A stretch of 64,000 nucleotides of DNA from QHXW01 sp963847515 (GTDB lineage: Bacteria; Acidobacteriota; Terriglobia; Bryobacterales; Bryobacteraceae), in NCBI GenBank assembly GCA_963847515.1, contig CAWKAA010000003.1, positions 496,001 to 560,000 of the forward strand, in the 5' to 3' direction. Shown one piece after another: positions 1 to 7,760 of this stretch (position 1 is its first letter; every line of letters starts with the position of its first letter). A model generated the notes under the pieces. The model did no database searches and was not told the DNA's origin. It saw only the letters and a program-made list of their open reading frames with translations. Position numbers and translations under genes: made by a program.

Positions 1-1
1 C

Positions 2-67
2 AGTCATGAAAGCGTCCAGCTCAAGCTGGTTGAACCGGATACTAAAGGGAACAAGGCCGTCAACTGA
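2..67 (+). CDS. C-terminal end of a secreted carboxypeptidase-regulatory-like paralogue (partial)
   Basis: The window opens in the last 22 codons of an ORF that stops with TGA at 65-67. The tail (…VQLKLVEPDTKGNKAVN) resembles the reconstructed tail of the next gene (…ELKLIVSGGKKGVN, 7693-7728). The two therefore look like tandem paralogues, and only 9 nt separate this stop from the next start. The product name rests on that similarity alone, because the rest of the gene is outside the window. Confidence 0.5.
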   Translation, partial: SHESVQLKLVEPDTKGNKAVN

Positions 68-76
68 CGTTGAGCC

Positions 77-635
77 ATGCGCCCAAGCTGTCTGATTTCG
101 ATCGCGCTCTTTGCGCCCGTGACCTACGCACAGCAGATATCTGCGAAGCCGGCCACTGAGAAGACTGCGGAGACGTGTACTCTCGAAGGGCGCGTCGTCG
201 GCGCAATCAAAGGTGAGCCTGTAAGAAAAGCAACTCTCCTGCTCTCGCAGGCTGACAAACCTCAGGGACAGCGTTATTCGACGACCACGGGCCCTGGCGG
301 CTCGTTTGCAATGCAGGATATCGAGCCGGGCAAGTACCGGCTTATCGTCATGAAGGGCGGCTATGCGCGGACGCAATACGGCTCCCGTAGTCCGGGTCAT
401 CCTGGAATCACGCTCTCCCTTGATCCCGGCCAGCAGATGCGCGACCTGATCGTTCGGCTGACGCCGCAGGCTGTAATTACCGGGAGAGTCTTGGATGAGG
501 ATGGCGAACCCGTGCCGTGGGTCTCGCTGCAATTGCTCCAGTACGGTTATTCACGCGGGAAACGCCAGCACCAGCCGGCGGGCTTTGCCATGACCAACGA
601 TCTGGGCGAATACCGGATGTTCGATCTCGCTCCGG
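77..635 (+). pseudogene. Secreted carboxypeptidase-regulatory-like protein, 5' fragment (interrupted by transposon)
   Basis: This is the first 186 codons of a 544-residue secreted protein. A short hydrophobic signal peptide (about residues 1-18, ending near TYAQQ) is followed by Ig-like carboxypeptidase-regulatory repeats, recognisable by the pattern GRVV…GEPV…A and PGKYRL (about residues 35-100) and GRVLDEDGEPVP (about 135-185). The frame is cut after FDLAPG by the 4.49 kb element at 636. It resumes at 5136 with RYFLSAN and ends at 7728 after a second insertion. Such proteins are abundant in Acidobacteria and are exported, but their role is poorly defined. The start is ATG 77, with no strong Shine-Dalgarno sequence, so coupling to the upstream paralogue is likely. 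Confidence 0.85.
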
Positions 636-644
636 GGCTTTGCC
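626..644. repeat. Target duplication copy 1 (626-635) and left terminal inverted repeat (636-644)
   Basis: The duplication is CTCGCTCCGG and the inverted repeat is GGCTTTGCC. The repeat continues imperfectly (CATAAAT here, TAAGAAAT at the other end). One G at the junction is ambiguous, so the duplication could be read as 9-11 bp. Just inside lie further copies of a TTGCCCA/TGGGCAA motif (TTGGGCAACC near 673 and TCTGCCCAG near 688), possible transposase binding sites. Confidence 0.85.
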
Positions 645-650
645 CATAAA

Positions 651-1881
651 TCACGCATCCAGGCTTCTTTCTTGGGCAACCGGCAATTCTGCCCAGAAAG
701 TCGGCGCGATGCCGAGTTCGTAGATTGACTGAACGAGTACGCACAGATTGTGACAGACCACTTTGCATAGCACTTCATTCATCTGGGCCACTGGCCTCTT
801 CGACCGCACCGACCCGCCGAACTTTGCCTTAATCATGGAGAATGTGCTCTCGATGTTGGAGCGTTTATGGTAGCTCGCCAAAAACTCTGGCCGATTGAAT
901 TGGTAAAAGTGCAACATCTTACGCCACAGTTCAGGACCTTCGCCCGTCGTGTTCACTCTAAACGGAATGTAGGGGACTGCTCCGGCATTGACTACCGCCT
1001 CCAAGTTCGGCCTGCTGCTGATACCCCTTGTCGGCAGAGACTTCCGCTATTTGAAACCGGCTTCCAGTCGTCCCAACCAGTGCAGGCAGGCGTGGCATAT
1101 CGTTAGCGTATCCGTCCGTCACTTCAACGCTGGTCACGATGTTGGTCTTGACGCCGACCATGAGGTGGGCCTTGATCCATTGATGCTCACTCCGCATTCG
1201 TCCCATATTTCTGGTCGTACCAGCGGTCGAATGTGGAAGTCGCGAAAACCAGAACTGTCCACCGCAAAGTCAGTCTCGACTGCTTTCAATGGACTCGCGC
1301 TTTCCTCGACCAATGCTTTCAGGATGGGAGTCAGCGCGGGATCTTCGAGGTAGTGAAACACGCTGTTGTAATGCGGCGCATTGGCGACGTAACCCTTGGC
1401 TTCACATTCACGCAGATCACTGGCGGCTCGGCGTCCCGAGACGGTGGAGTAAATCTTCATCACAGCGCTGAATACCATATCGCTGAAGGGGAAGCCGTGG
1501 CCGTCCCCGGCCCTGCGCCGGCTGAGCAACACCCTCGCAGAGACCACGCAGAAGTTCCGTGACTCGCGTTTTCTCGTGGCTCTGAGCAGCGTTGTATGCT
1601 GGCCAATTCTGAGCATAGGTAACCCGTACAGTCTCGGTTACCGTGGTCGTACCGTCGGGGCGAGTCTCCCGCTTTACGCTAAATTCAACGGCGTAAATGT
1701 GCTTACACTTTACCCGCCGCGTCTCGTGATCGGGGCACGAGCACGATGGAGCATCGCCATTCAAATCGACCGTGTAGCTCATGCCCTTGCCGGTTTGCGA
1801 TGGCACTACCCAAACAGAGCCCCTGCGCCGCAATTGTACGGTTGCGGCGATTTCCAATCCTCTTTCTGCGCGTGCATCCAT
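651..1881 (-). pseudogene. SWIM zinc-finger DDE transposase, multiply frameshifted
   Basis: Read from ATG 1881 with Shine-Dalgarno GAGGAG upstream. The N-terminal part holds a SWIM finger (CSCPDHETRRVKCKH, CxC…CxH). A catalytic core of the DDE_Tnp_1/IS5-like type follows: first Asp in VETDFAVDSSGF, second Asp in SADKGY, Glu in SNIESTFSMIKAKFG. The full product would be about 410 residues, but the reading frame changes at least four times (near 1535, 1240, 1190 and 1020), so no single ORF covers it. The gene is probably inactive, or affected by sequencing errors. SWIM fingers bind DNA or protein, so the domain may recognise the TGCCCA-rich ends (inference). Confidence 0.75.
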
Positions 1882-1977
1882 GGCGTTTGCTCCTCACTAG
1901 TAATATACTATAAGGTACAGCTCGGGTCAAGCATGATTTTCCTTGACTTCATATACCACAAGTATCATACTGCTGGC

Positions 1978-2139
1978 ATGGCAATTGTAAAGCTGATGGG
2001 CTATCGATGCGAGCGGTGTGACCACGAGTGGACGCCTCGTCAAGGGGGGCAGGGAGAGCCAAAAGTCTGCCCGAAGTGCAAAAGCCCATACTGGAACACA
2101 CCGCGTGGGGACGCAGGCAAAAGAATAAAGAAACGTTAG
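1978..2139 (+). CDS. Small zinc-ribbon protein (53 aa)
   Basis: A 53-residue protein with two cysteine knuckles (CERC at about residues 10-13 and CPKC at about 33-36), a treble-clef or rubredoxin-like zinc ribbon, and a basic C-terminus (GKRIKKR). ATG 1978 is preceded by a possible promoter, TTGACT at 1943-1948. The next ORF starts 5 nt after its stop, so it is the first gene of the restriction-modification operon. It could be a DNA-binding regulator or a partner of the nuclease. Function is unknown. The frame is open upstream to 1576, but that stretch lies over the transposase. Confidence 0.6.
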   Translation: MAIVKLMGYRCERCDHEWTPRQGGQGEPKVCPKCKSPYWNTPRGDAGKRIKKR

Positions 2140-2144
2140 ACGCA

Positions 2145-2990
2145 ATGAAAAAGAAGCATGGGAAGGCGGAGAAGCGACCACCGGTTCAGCCTACGCTATT
2201 GCCAATCGTAGAGACCGAGGTGGAAGCGTATGGCTTCATCCGCGAGAACCTGCGGAGCCTTGGCTGGATTGTAAAGAATCCGAGCACCGCCACGGGCGGA
2301 CAGGTATGGACGCAGAACCAATGCTTCAGTCATAAGGTCATCAAGCAGGCATTTGGTCTTAAGCGTCCGGAAAACATCGTGAAACTCTCAGAGACGGCTG
2401 TATGGATAATCGAAGCGAAGGCGACACGTAAGCGACTCGCGCTCGCAGTTGAAGAAGCGACCACGTTCTATGCGAAGCGGCTGAATGACATGCCGGGCTG
2501 CAAGGTCAGCGCTTTACTCGCCACTGGCGCGGCCGGAAGCGAAGAGCACGGGTATTCGATCCGTACCCGTATATGGCTAGGCGGATCTTGGCAGCCAGTC
2601 ACAATCAACGGGCAGGAAGCCACAGGCCTACTTTCGCCCGCTGACGTGAAAACGCTCTTGGAGTCTGGCGGGGCTGATATCCACGAGTTCGCTCCACCAC
2701 AGCGCCTCTTTCTGCAAGCAGCCGAGCGCATAAATGAAATCCTTCACGAAGGCGGAATCAACAAGAACGACCGGGCCAAGACCATCGCCGCATTATTGCT
2801 GTCTGTAGTCGATGAGCCGCCTAACCTTGACACGAAGCTGCCGGTTTTGATCGCTGAGATCAATGGCCGGAGTGAAGCGGTGCTGAAGGCGAACGGTAAG
2901 CCTGATTTTGCTCCGTTCGTTAAGATTCTGGCCCCTACCAACACGACGAACCACGTCAAGTTCCGACTCGCGCTCGTAAAGACCATTTAG
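2145..2990 (+). CDS. BcgI-like RM subunit A, nuclease half (truncated by in-frame amber)
   Basis: Residues 1-110 hold a PD-(D/E)xK-type nuclease core in variant form: P75-E76, 13 residues, then E90-A91-K92. The helical lead-in of an N6-adenine methylase follows (INEILHEGG…IAALLLSVVDEPP, about 195-235). Translation stops at TAG 2988-2990 (codon 282). The ten codons after that TAG are open and in frame and lead straight into the methylase ORF at 3021. CAG in place of TAG would give one 658-residue polypeptide, matching the nuclease-methylase A subunit of BcgI-type enzymes. Start ATG 2145 lies 5 nt after the zinc-ribbon gene; the ORF is open to 2028, but that part overlaps it. Confidence 0.75.
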   Translation: MKKKHGKAEKRPPVQPTLLPIVETEVEAYGFIRENLRSLGWIVKNPSTATGGQVWTQNQCFSHKVIKQAFGLKRPENIVKLSETAVWIIEAKATRKRLALAVEEATTFYAKRLNDMPGCKVSALLATGAAGSEEHGYSIRTRIWLGGSWQPVTINGQEATGLLSPADVKTLLESGGADIHEFAPPQRLFLQAAERINEILHEGGINKNDRAKTIAALLLSVVDEPPNLDTKLPVLIAEINGRSEAVLKANGKPDFAPFVKILAPTNTTNHVKFRLALVKTI

Positions 2991-3020
2991 GAGCTTCAAA
3001 ACCTCAATATCCGGTCCGCT

Positions 3021-4121
3021 ATGAACTCCAGCACCGATGTGTTGGGCCAGTTCTATGAGGTGTTTCTTAAGTATGGCAACGGTGCGAAAGAAATCGGGAT
3101 CGTACTGACTCCACGTCACATTACGCGGTTTGCGGTGGAGGCCATTGGCGTGTCGCACGCCGACATCGTTTTGGATTTGGCGTGCGGAACGGGTGGATTC
3201 TTAGTCGCAGCGTTCGACCATGTGCGGCGCACCTGCACCGCCGCGCAGTTGGAACGGTTCAAGGAGTACAACCTCTTCGGGATTGAGCAGGAGTCATACG
3301 TCGCTATTCTGGCTATTGTTAACATGATTTTCCGTGGTGACGGGAAGCACAACATCACAGAGGGCAACTGCTTTAGTACGCATCTCGTGAAGCGGACCAT
3401 TGACGGCAATCAGTCGGCCGCATTTTCGGATAGACCGGCCAAGGAAGAGACAGAGCCCGTCACGCGCGTGCTCATGAATCCACCCTTCGCGCTTCGAGCC
3501 AGTCTCGACAAGGAATATCGCTTTGTCAACCGGGCGCTCGCGCTCATGGCCGATGGTGGCCTGATCTTCAGCCTGCTCCCGATGGACGCCTTGTTCGGGG
3601 CTCATGATGAAAAGTCCTGGCGTGCCGACGAACTACTAGCAAAACATACGCTCTTGTCTGTCATCAGCTTGCCCGACGAACTGTTTTATCCGGCCGCACA
3701 GAAGCAAGTGGTCGGCATCATCATCAAGAAGGGTATGCCGCATTCGAGGACCGCAGATGTATTTTGGGCGCGCATCGCGCGGGACGGACATCTTAAACTG
3801 AAGTCGCGCCGTTTGCCTGCTGACGAAATGGTGCCGTCGCGCGTCGAGCAAGACGACATTCCGAACGTCCTACCTCTGCTGCGCAATTTTGTAGCGAACC
3901 CTGGCAGCGTGTCCACTAACGTACCCCTTCTCTGCAAGACTGCACCTATCGACTTTACCGATCCACTGTTAGAACTTCTTCCAGAGGCGTACATCGACAA
4001 CCACGAGCCGACAACCGCCGAACTTCAACGGGCCATCGACAATCTCGCACGAGAGACCGCCGCATTCTTAATCCGGTTCCGAAGAGAGTCAGCCGCCACG
4101 GTGCTTGATGCCAACCCTTGA
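3021..4121 (+). CDS. N6-adenine DNA methylase half of BcgI-like subunit A
   Basis: An HsdM/N6_Mtase-type catalytic domain. The SAM-binding motif I DLACGTGGF is at about residues 52-60 and catalytic motif IV NPPF at 153-156, preceded by FYEVFLKYGN and LTPRHITRF, typical of this class. The domain would modify adenine in the target of the specificity subunit. It continues in frame from the nuclease ORF, interrupted only by TAG 2988-2990. ATG 3021 has no convincing ribosome-binding site. Either the gene is a nonsense mutant, the TAG is a base-call error, or the methylase half is expressed by reinitiation. It overlaps the specificity gene by 14 nt. Confidence 0.8.
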   Translation: MNSSTDVLGQFYEVFLKYGNGAKEIGIVLTPRHITRFAVEAIGVSHADIVLDLACGTGGFLVAAFDHVRRTCTAAQLERFKEYNLFGIEQESYVAILAIVNMIFRGDGKHNITEGNCFSTHLVKRTIDGNQSAAFSDRPAKEETEPVTRVLMNPPFALRASLDKEYRFVNRALALMADGGLIFSLLPMDALFGAHDEKSWRADELLAKHTLLSVISLPDELFYPAAQKQVVGIIIKKGMPHSRTADVFWARIARDGHLKLKSRRLPADEMVPSRVEQDDIPNVLPLLRNFVANPGSVSTNVPLLCKTAPIDFTDPLLELLPEAYIDNHEPTTAELQRAIDNLARETAAFLIRFRRESAATVLDANP

Positions 4122-5070
4122 GGAATTGTTCGTTTTGCATACGGCTCGCTCTGGTGGGTTCGATGCTCACCAGCCGGGCGATGTGGCGTTCGTAACGAAC
4201 GGACTGCGAGACAATGGTGTGCTCGGCTTCGTCAGTCCTGAACCGGATGATCGGGTCTTCGGGTTCGTGGGAATTGCGCTGTCGGCATTTCTGGAAGCGA
4301 CAGTGCATCTGCCGCCCTTTGTCGCCAGGGGCAATGGTGGCAGCGGCTTGATCGTGCTAGAACCACGTACGTCGCTCACGCCCGCACAACTTGGCGTGAT
4401 CGCCGCATATATCAATAGCACACTCAGTTGGCGTTTCTCGTGGTACCGCCAAACGAGCGTATCGCGTGTGAAGCATCTCCAAATTCACGCTCCTGTTGTC
4501 GAGTCAGCTCGCTTTCGTGTCACGCCGCTTCTGCCTCAGCAGTCAGCCATCGATGTGTCGTCGGCGATCTGTAGCGGGTTTAAACCAGTTAGGCTCGAAG
4601 CGCTCTATGACCTCGCTCCGGGCGATTTTCATAGTGTGTCTGATCTGCCGTATGGCGATATACCAATCGTGTCCTGTGGCGATGCTGACAATGGAATCAC
4701 GGGGTTTGTGGACGTGCCTGCTGAATACGTCTACACGCACCGTTTGACCATCGCGTTCAACGGCATGAATACATTGGCTGCGAAGTACCATCCATACCCC
4801 TTCGCGGCAAAGGATGACGTGGCCGTGTGCACGCCATTGACCCCGCTCCGTACCTCTACGGAAGTGTTCGTTCAGGTAATGCTCGGACGGGAACGATGGC
4901 GATATTCATACTACCGCAAGTGTTTCATGGAGAAACTGAAGCGGTTCTCTATTCCATTGCCGGTCCGTAACGGACGAGTTGATGAGGAGACTATTTCTAC
5001 ACTCATGGGTACGACACCATATTGGGGATATCTAGAGCAACGCCTAGCTACCCCGGTCGTGTCGGCCTAG
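4108..5070 (+). CDS. Specificity subunit (HsdS/BcgI-B-like) with two target-recognition domains
   Basis: About 320 residues built as two diverged halves. Half one runs LHTARSGGF…DNGVLGFV to KHLQIHAP and half two LYDLAPGDF…DNGITGFV to KRFSIPLP, the duplicated target-recognition layout of HsdS and BcgI-B. Length and gene order (A then B) fit type IIB systems, where B directs both cutting and methylation by A. Start ATG 4108 (a TTG codon precedes it) overlaps the methylase end. The ORF is intact, unlike the A gene and the transposase. The right transposon end begins about 50 bp after the stop. Confidence 0.75.
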   Translation: MPTLEELFVLHTARSGGFDAHQPGDVAFVTNGLRDNGVLGFVSPEPDDRVFGFVGIALSAFLEATVHLPPFVARGNGGSGLIVLEPRTSLTPAQLGVIAAYINSTLSWRFSWYRQTSVSRVKHLQIHAPVVESARFRVTPLLPQQSAIDVSSAICSGFKPVRLEALYDLAPGDFHSVSDLPYGDIPIVSCGDADNGITGFVDVPAEYVYTHRLTIAFNGMNTLAAKYHPYPFAAKDDVAVCTPLTPLRTSTEVFVQVMLGRERWRYSYYRKCFMEKLKRFSIPLPVRNGRVDEETISTLMGTTPYWGYLEQRLATPVVSA

Positions 5071-5116
5071 TTTTATTGGGCAGACTGCGGATTATTTGGG
5101 CAACCGCCATTTCTTA

Positions 5117-5135
5117 GGCAAAGCCCTCGCTCCGG
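5117..5135. repeat. Right terminal inverted repeat (5117-5125) and target duplication copy 2 (5126-5135)
   Basis: GGCAAAGCC is the exact reverse complement of the left end and is followed by CTCGCTCCGG, identical to 626-635. Subterminal motifs ATTGGGCAGA (about 5075) and TTTGGGCAACC (about 5095) mirror the TGCCCA-type motifs at the left end. Confidence 0.85.
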
Positions 5136-6180
5136 GACGATATTTTCTCAGCGCGAACCCACAAGTCGAGATGGACCAATCTGCCGGCGGGCCGAGCTAC
5201 GCTTCCACATATTATCCGGGAACCACGGATGCGACTGGCGCGACGCTGCTCGATGTACGCCCTGGCATGCAATTGCGCGGGATCGACATCCCTTTGGTGA
5301 AAACGCGGACCGCACGGCTTCGCGGGCGCGTGATTTTCCCGGTGAAAGGACAGCCGAACCAGCCGGCAAATGTCATGTTGGTTCCCCGAGACGAGTCGCG
5401 CGGGTTCTCGTCATTCCTTTCGCCGTATGTCGACGCCCAAGGAGGGTTCGAGTTTCGCGGCGTGGCGCCGGGTGCCTATTTTCTGACGGCGCAATGGAGC
5501 CAAGGCGAAAGAATGTTCGGCGCGCGGCAAACGATTGACGTACGAGAAAATGATGTCGAGAATATCGTTCTCGAGTTGAGTCCCGCAACCGAATTGAAAG
5601 GCCAGTTGCGTGTGGAGGGCAAGGCCCCGGAAACGCTCGCCGATTTTCAGGTCATGCTGGAGCCCGATGGCGGCAATATGGGTTGGCTCAGCGGAACGGT
5701 ACACAACGATGGAAGCCTCACGGTGAACAACGTTGCAGCAGGCCAATATCAATTACGCGTGCAGGGCGCTTCAGAGGATTACTACGTCAAGTCAGCACGC
5801 GTGGGCGATAAGGACATTCTGGATTCCGGCATCGACGGAAGTCGCGGTGCTGCCGGCGCGCTGGACGTTGTGCTGAGCCGCAATGGGGGCCAGGTTGAGG
5901 GCGTGGTCTTAAACGCCGAGGAGCAGCCAGCAACTGGAGCCGCGGTCGTGCTGGTACCCGAGCGGCGAAGCCAGTGGCGGCTTTACAAGGAAAACACCAC
6001 GGACCAATACGGGCGCTTTCACATCAAAGGCATCGCGCCTGGCGAATACAAGCTGTTTGCATGGGAAGACGTGGAGACCGGCGCCTACGAGGACCCCGAA
6101 TTTCTGAAAGGATTCGAGGGGCTGGGCGAAAGTGTCGCCATTCGCCAGGGCGGCCACGAGAGCAAGGAGTTGAAGCTAAT
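5126..6180 (+). pseudogene. Secreted carboxypeptidase-regulatory-like protein, central fragment
   Basis: Continues the gene begun at 77 from residue 187 (RYFLSANPQ) to within 10 codons of its end. Carboxypeptidase-regulatory-like repeats are visible: APGAYFLTAQW, AAGQYQLRVQG and APGEYKLFAW, each a PGxY signature closing a beta-sandwich repeat. The last host codons before the second insertion read KELKL. The duplicated CTCGCTCCGG occupies 5126-5135, so unique host sequence starts at 5136. Confidence 0.85.
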
Positions 6181-7692
6181 CCGGAAAACCGAAGTTCGGC
6201 GTGAGATTGGGGCCAAGGATTTGAGACAACAGGGAAATGGAATCAAACGCGACGGACAAACCAGTCCCGCGCGAGGTCACCGCCCTGTTGTCGGATGAGC
6301 GGTTGATCCTGCGCGAGACGCAACGCGCCGTGACCCCGTTTGGCGGTGTCGCGGTTTTCATTTCGTTTCTCGGCAAGATCGGTTTTGTGAAGGCGGTTCG
6401 GGAGCACATGCCGATTCGCTGGCGGTCGCCGAATCACATCGATCCGACTTCCACCTTCACAGCGTTCCTGATATCGGTGCTGGTGGGAGCCAGACGCTTC
6501 GCGCATGCCAGTCTGCTGCGGGGAGATCGCGCGTTACATGCGCTCATGGGCCTGGAACGGTTTCCTACCGACGACACCATCCGCAATCTGTTTCGTGCAT
6601 TCGGCATGGGCCAGGTCCAGCGCCTCTACGAACCACTGGCCGAATGGCAGATGCAACGTTTGCCGCAGCGCGAGGAGGGCTACACCTTGGACTTGGATTC
6701 GACGGTGTTTGAGCGTTACGGCCAGCAGGAAGGTTCGCTCAAGGGACACAACCCACGCAAACACGGACGGCCCAGCCACCATCCACTGTTGGCCGTGCTG
6801 AACGAAGCGCACTTTCTCCTCCACGGGTGGCTCCGCAGCGGCAACTGCGGAACCAGCCGGGGCGTGGAGGAGTTTCTCAAAGAAGCTCTCGCGCTGTGGG
6901 GACAGCGCGAAAAGATCCGCTTGCTGAGAGCCGATTCGGGCTTCTTCGATGACAAGCTGCTGAGCTTTTTGGAACAGCGCCTGCTGCCCTACATTGTAGT
7001 GGCGCGTCTCACCCCATGGGTAAAACGTGCCGCCCAGCGAGTGGAGCAATGGACGATGTTGGACGACGACTACGCCGCGGGCGAGTTTCGAATCCAGTTG
7101 CACGGCTGGAGTGTGGAGCGGCGGTTCGTGGCGATTCGCGAGCAGGTGCGCGAGGGTCGCGACAGCGTGGGCCGCAAGCTAATCGACGTGCCCGGCTATA
7201 CCTTCCGCGTCTTCGTCACCAGTTGTGGCGACCCTCCGCAGGAGATCTGGCGGGGCTACAATCGGCGCGCCGACATGGAAAACCGCATCGCCGAGTTGAA
7301 GCACGACCTGGGCGCCGATGGCTTCTGCCTGAAACAGTTTTTCGCCACCGAGGCCGCCTTTCGCGCCGTGTTACTACTGTTCAACTTACTGGGGGAGTTC
7401 CAGCGCGCGGCTGGTTTGCCGATCTATCGCGAGCCCGCTACCATCCGGACTCAGGTCCTCACCTGCGGGGCAATTCTTGGGCGGACCGGCCGCCGACTGG
7501 TGATTCATCTGTCGGAAAGTTGGGGCGGGCTGAAGACGAGAATTCCCTTGCTGGACAGCATCTTGAACTGGCAAATCCCAACTTCACCGAAGTTGGATCC
7601 GTCGCTCATAACCTGATCCCGAACCGGAGCCCAAACCACTTTCCAAACCCGCGGACAGGAGGTTCGATCAACGTTCAACTTCGGAATTCAGG
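6181..7692 (+). mobile_element. IS4/IS1380-type insertion sequence (1,512 bp)
   Basis: The ends are imperfect 16 bp inverted repeats: CCGGAAAACCGAAGTT at 6181-6196 against the reverse complement CCTGAATTCCGAAGTT of 7677-7692 (13 of 16 match). The 5 bp CTAAT flanks both sides (6176-6180 and 7693-7697). The element holds one transposase gene (6237-7616). It sits near the 3' end of the same host gene that the 4.49 kb element interrupts. A diverged relative in opposite orientation starts at 63732. Confidence 0.88.
6237..7616 (+). CDS. DDE transposase, IS4/IS1380 superfamily
   Basis: 459 residues, one intact frame. The DDE_Tnp_1 core is clear: first Asp in LDLDSTVFERYG (about residue 150), second Asp in RADSGFF (about 235), and Glu in the NRRADMENRIAELKHDLG helix (about 350), the form of the YREK signature used in this group. 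Start ATG 6237 lies 56 bp inside the left repeat, with AGGG just upstream. The frame is fully open, so the element may still be able to move. Confidence 0.9.
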   Translation: MESNATDKPVPREVTALLSDERLILRETQRAVTPFGGVAVFISFLGKIGFVKAVREHMPIRWRSPNHIDPTSTFTAFLISVLVGARRFAHASLLRGDRALHALMGLERFPTDDTIRNLFRAFGMGQVQRLYEPLAEWQMQRLPQREEGYTLDLDSTVFERYGQQEGSLKGHNPRKHGRPSHHPLLAVLNEAHFLLHGWLRSGNCGTSRGVEEFLKEALALWGQREKIRLLRADSGFFDDKLLSFLEQRLLPYIVVARLTPWVKRAAQRVEQWTMLDDDYAAGEFRIQLHGWSVERRFVAIREQVREGRDSVGRKLIDVPGYTFRVFVTSCGDPPQEIWRGYNRRADMENRIAELKHDLGADGFCLKQFFATEAAFRAVLLLFNLLGEFQRAAGLPIYREPATIRTQVLTCGAILGRTGRRLVIHLSESWGGLKTRIPLLDSILNWQIPTSPKLDPSLIT

Positions 7693-7728
7693 CTAATTGT
7701 GAGCGGAGGGAAGAAAGGCGTCAATTAG
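7693..7728 (+). pseudogene. Last codons of the interrupted carboxypeptidase-regulatory-like gene
   Basis: After one CTAAT copy is removed the host frame reads …KELKL-IVSGGKKGVN and stops at TAG 7726-7728. Total length with both elements removed is 559+1045+31 = 1635 nt, exactly 545 codons. This confirms both breakpoints. Confidence 0.8.
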
Positions 7729-7734
7729 CGGGCT

Positions 7735-7760
7735 CGTACCGCTTCCTCACGGTCGCGGCT
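7735..7760. repeat. 26 bp intergenic repeat, copy 1
   Basis: Begins CGTACCGCTTCCTCACGG and matches 13558-13583 at 25 of 26 positions. It lies between the interrupted gene and the aminoacylase, and its TCA at 7747-7749 supplies the aminoacylase stop codon on the minus strand. Its occurrence in non-coding or gene-end positions suggests a dispersed repeat family. Confidence 0.6.

Larger units (their letters stand above)
636..5125. mobile_element. 4.49 kb transposon carrying a BcgI-like restriction-modification system
   Basis: The boundaries are visible directly. GGCTTTGCC at 636-644 is matched by its reverse complement GGCAAAGCC at 5117-5125. The 10 bp CTCGCTCCGG occurs immediately outside both ends (626-635 and 5126-5135), as expected for a target duplication. 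Deleting the element plus one duplication joins codons CTC GCT CCG GGA CGA and restores the host gene. Contents are a minus-strand SWIM-finger DDE transposase gene with several frame breaks (651-1881), then a plus-strand cargo operon: zinc ribbon, nuclease, N6-adenine methylase and specificity subunit (1978-5070). Only about 15 bp at the left and 55 bp at the right lie outside genes. I cannot assign a named IS family. Confidence 0.88.

Noticed and set aside
1576..2139. 187-codon plus-strand ORF covering the zinc ribbon
   Set aside because: Its first two thirds lie opposite the transposase. Only the last 53 codons from ATG 1978 have a domain and fit the operon.
5096..6298. Single ORF reading across the right transposon end into the host gene
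   Set aside because: The first ten residues are translated transposon end and its repeat. The real host sequence begins at the duplication (5126).
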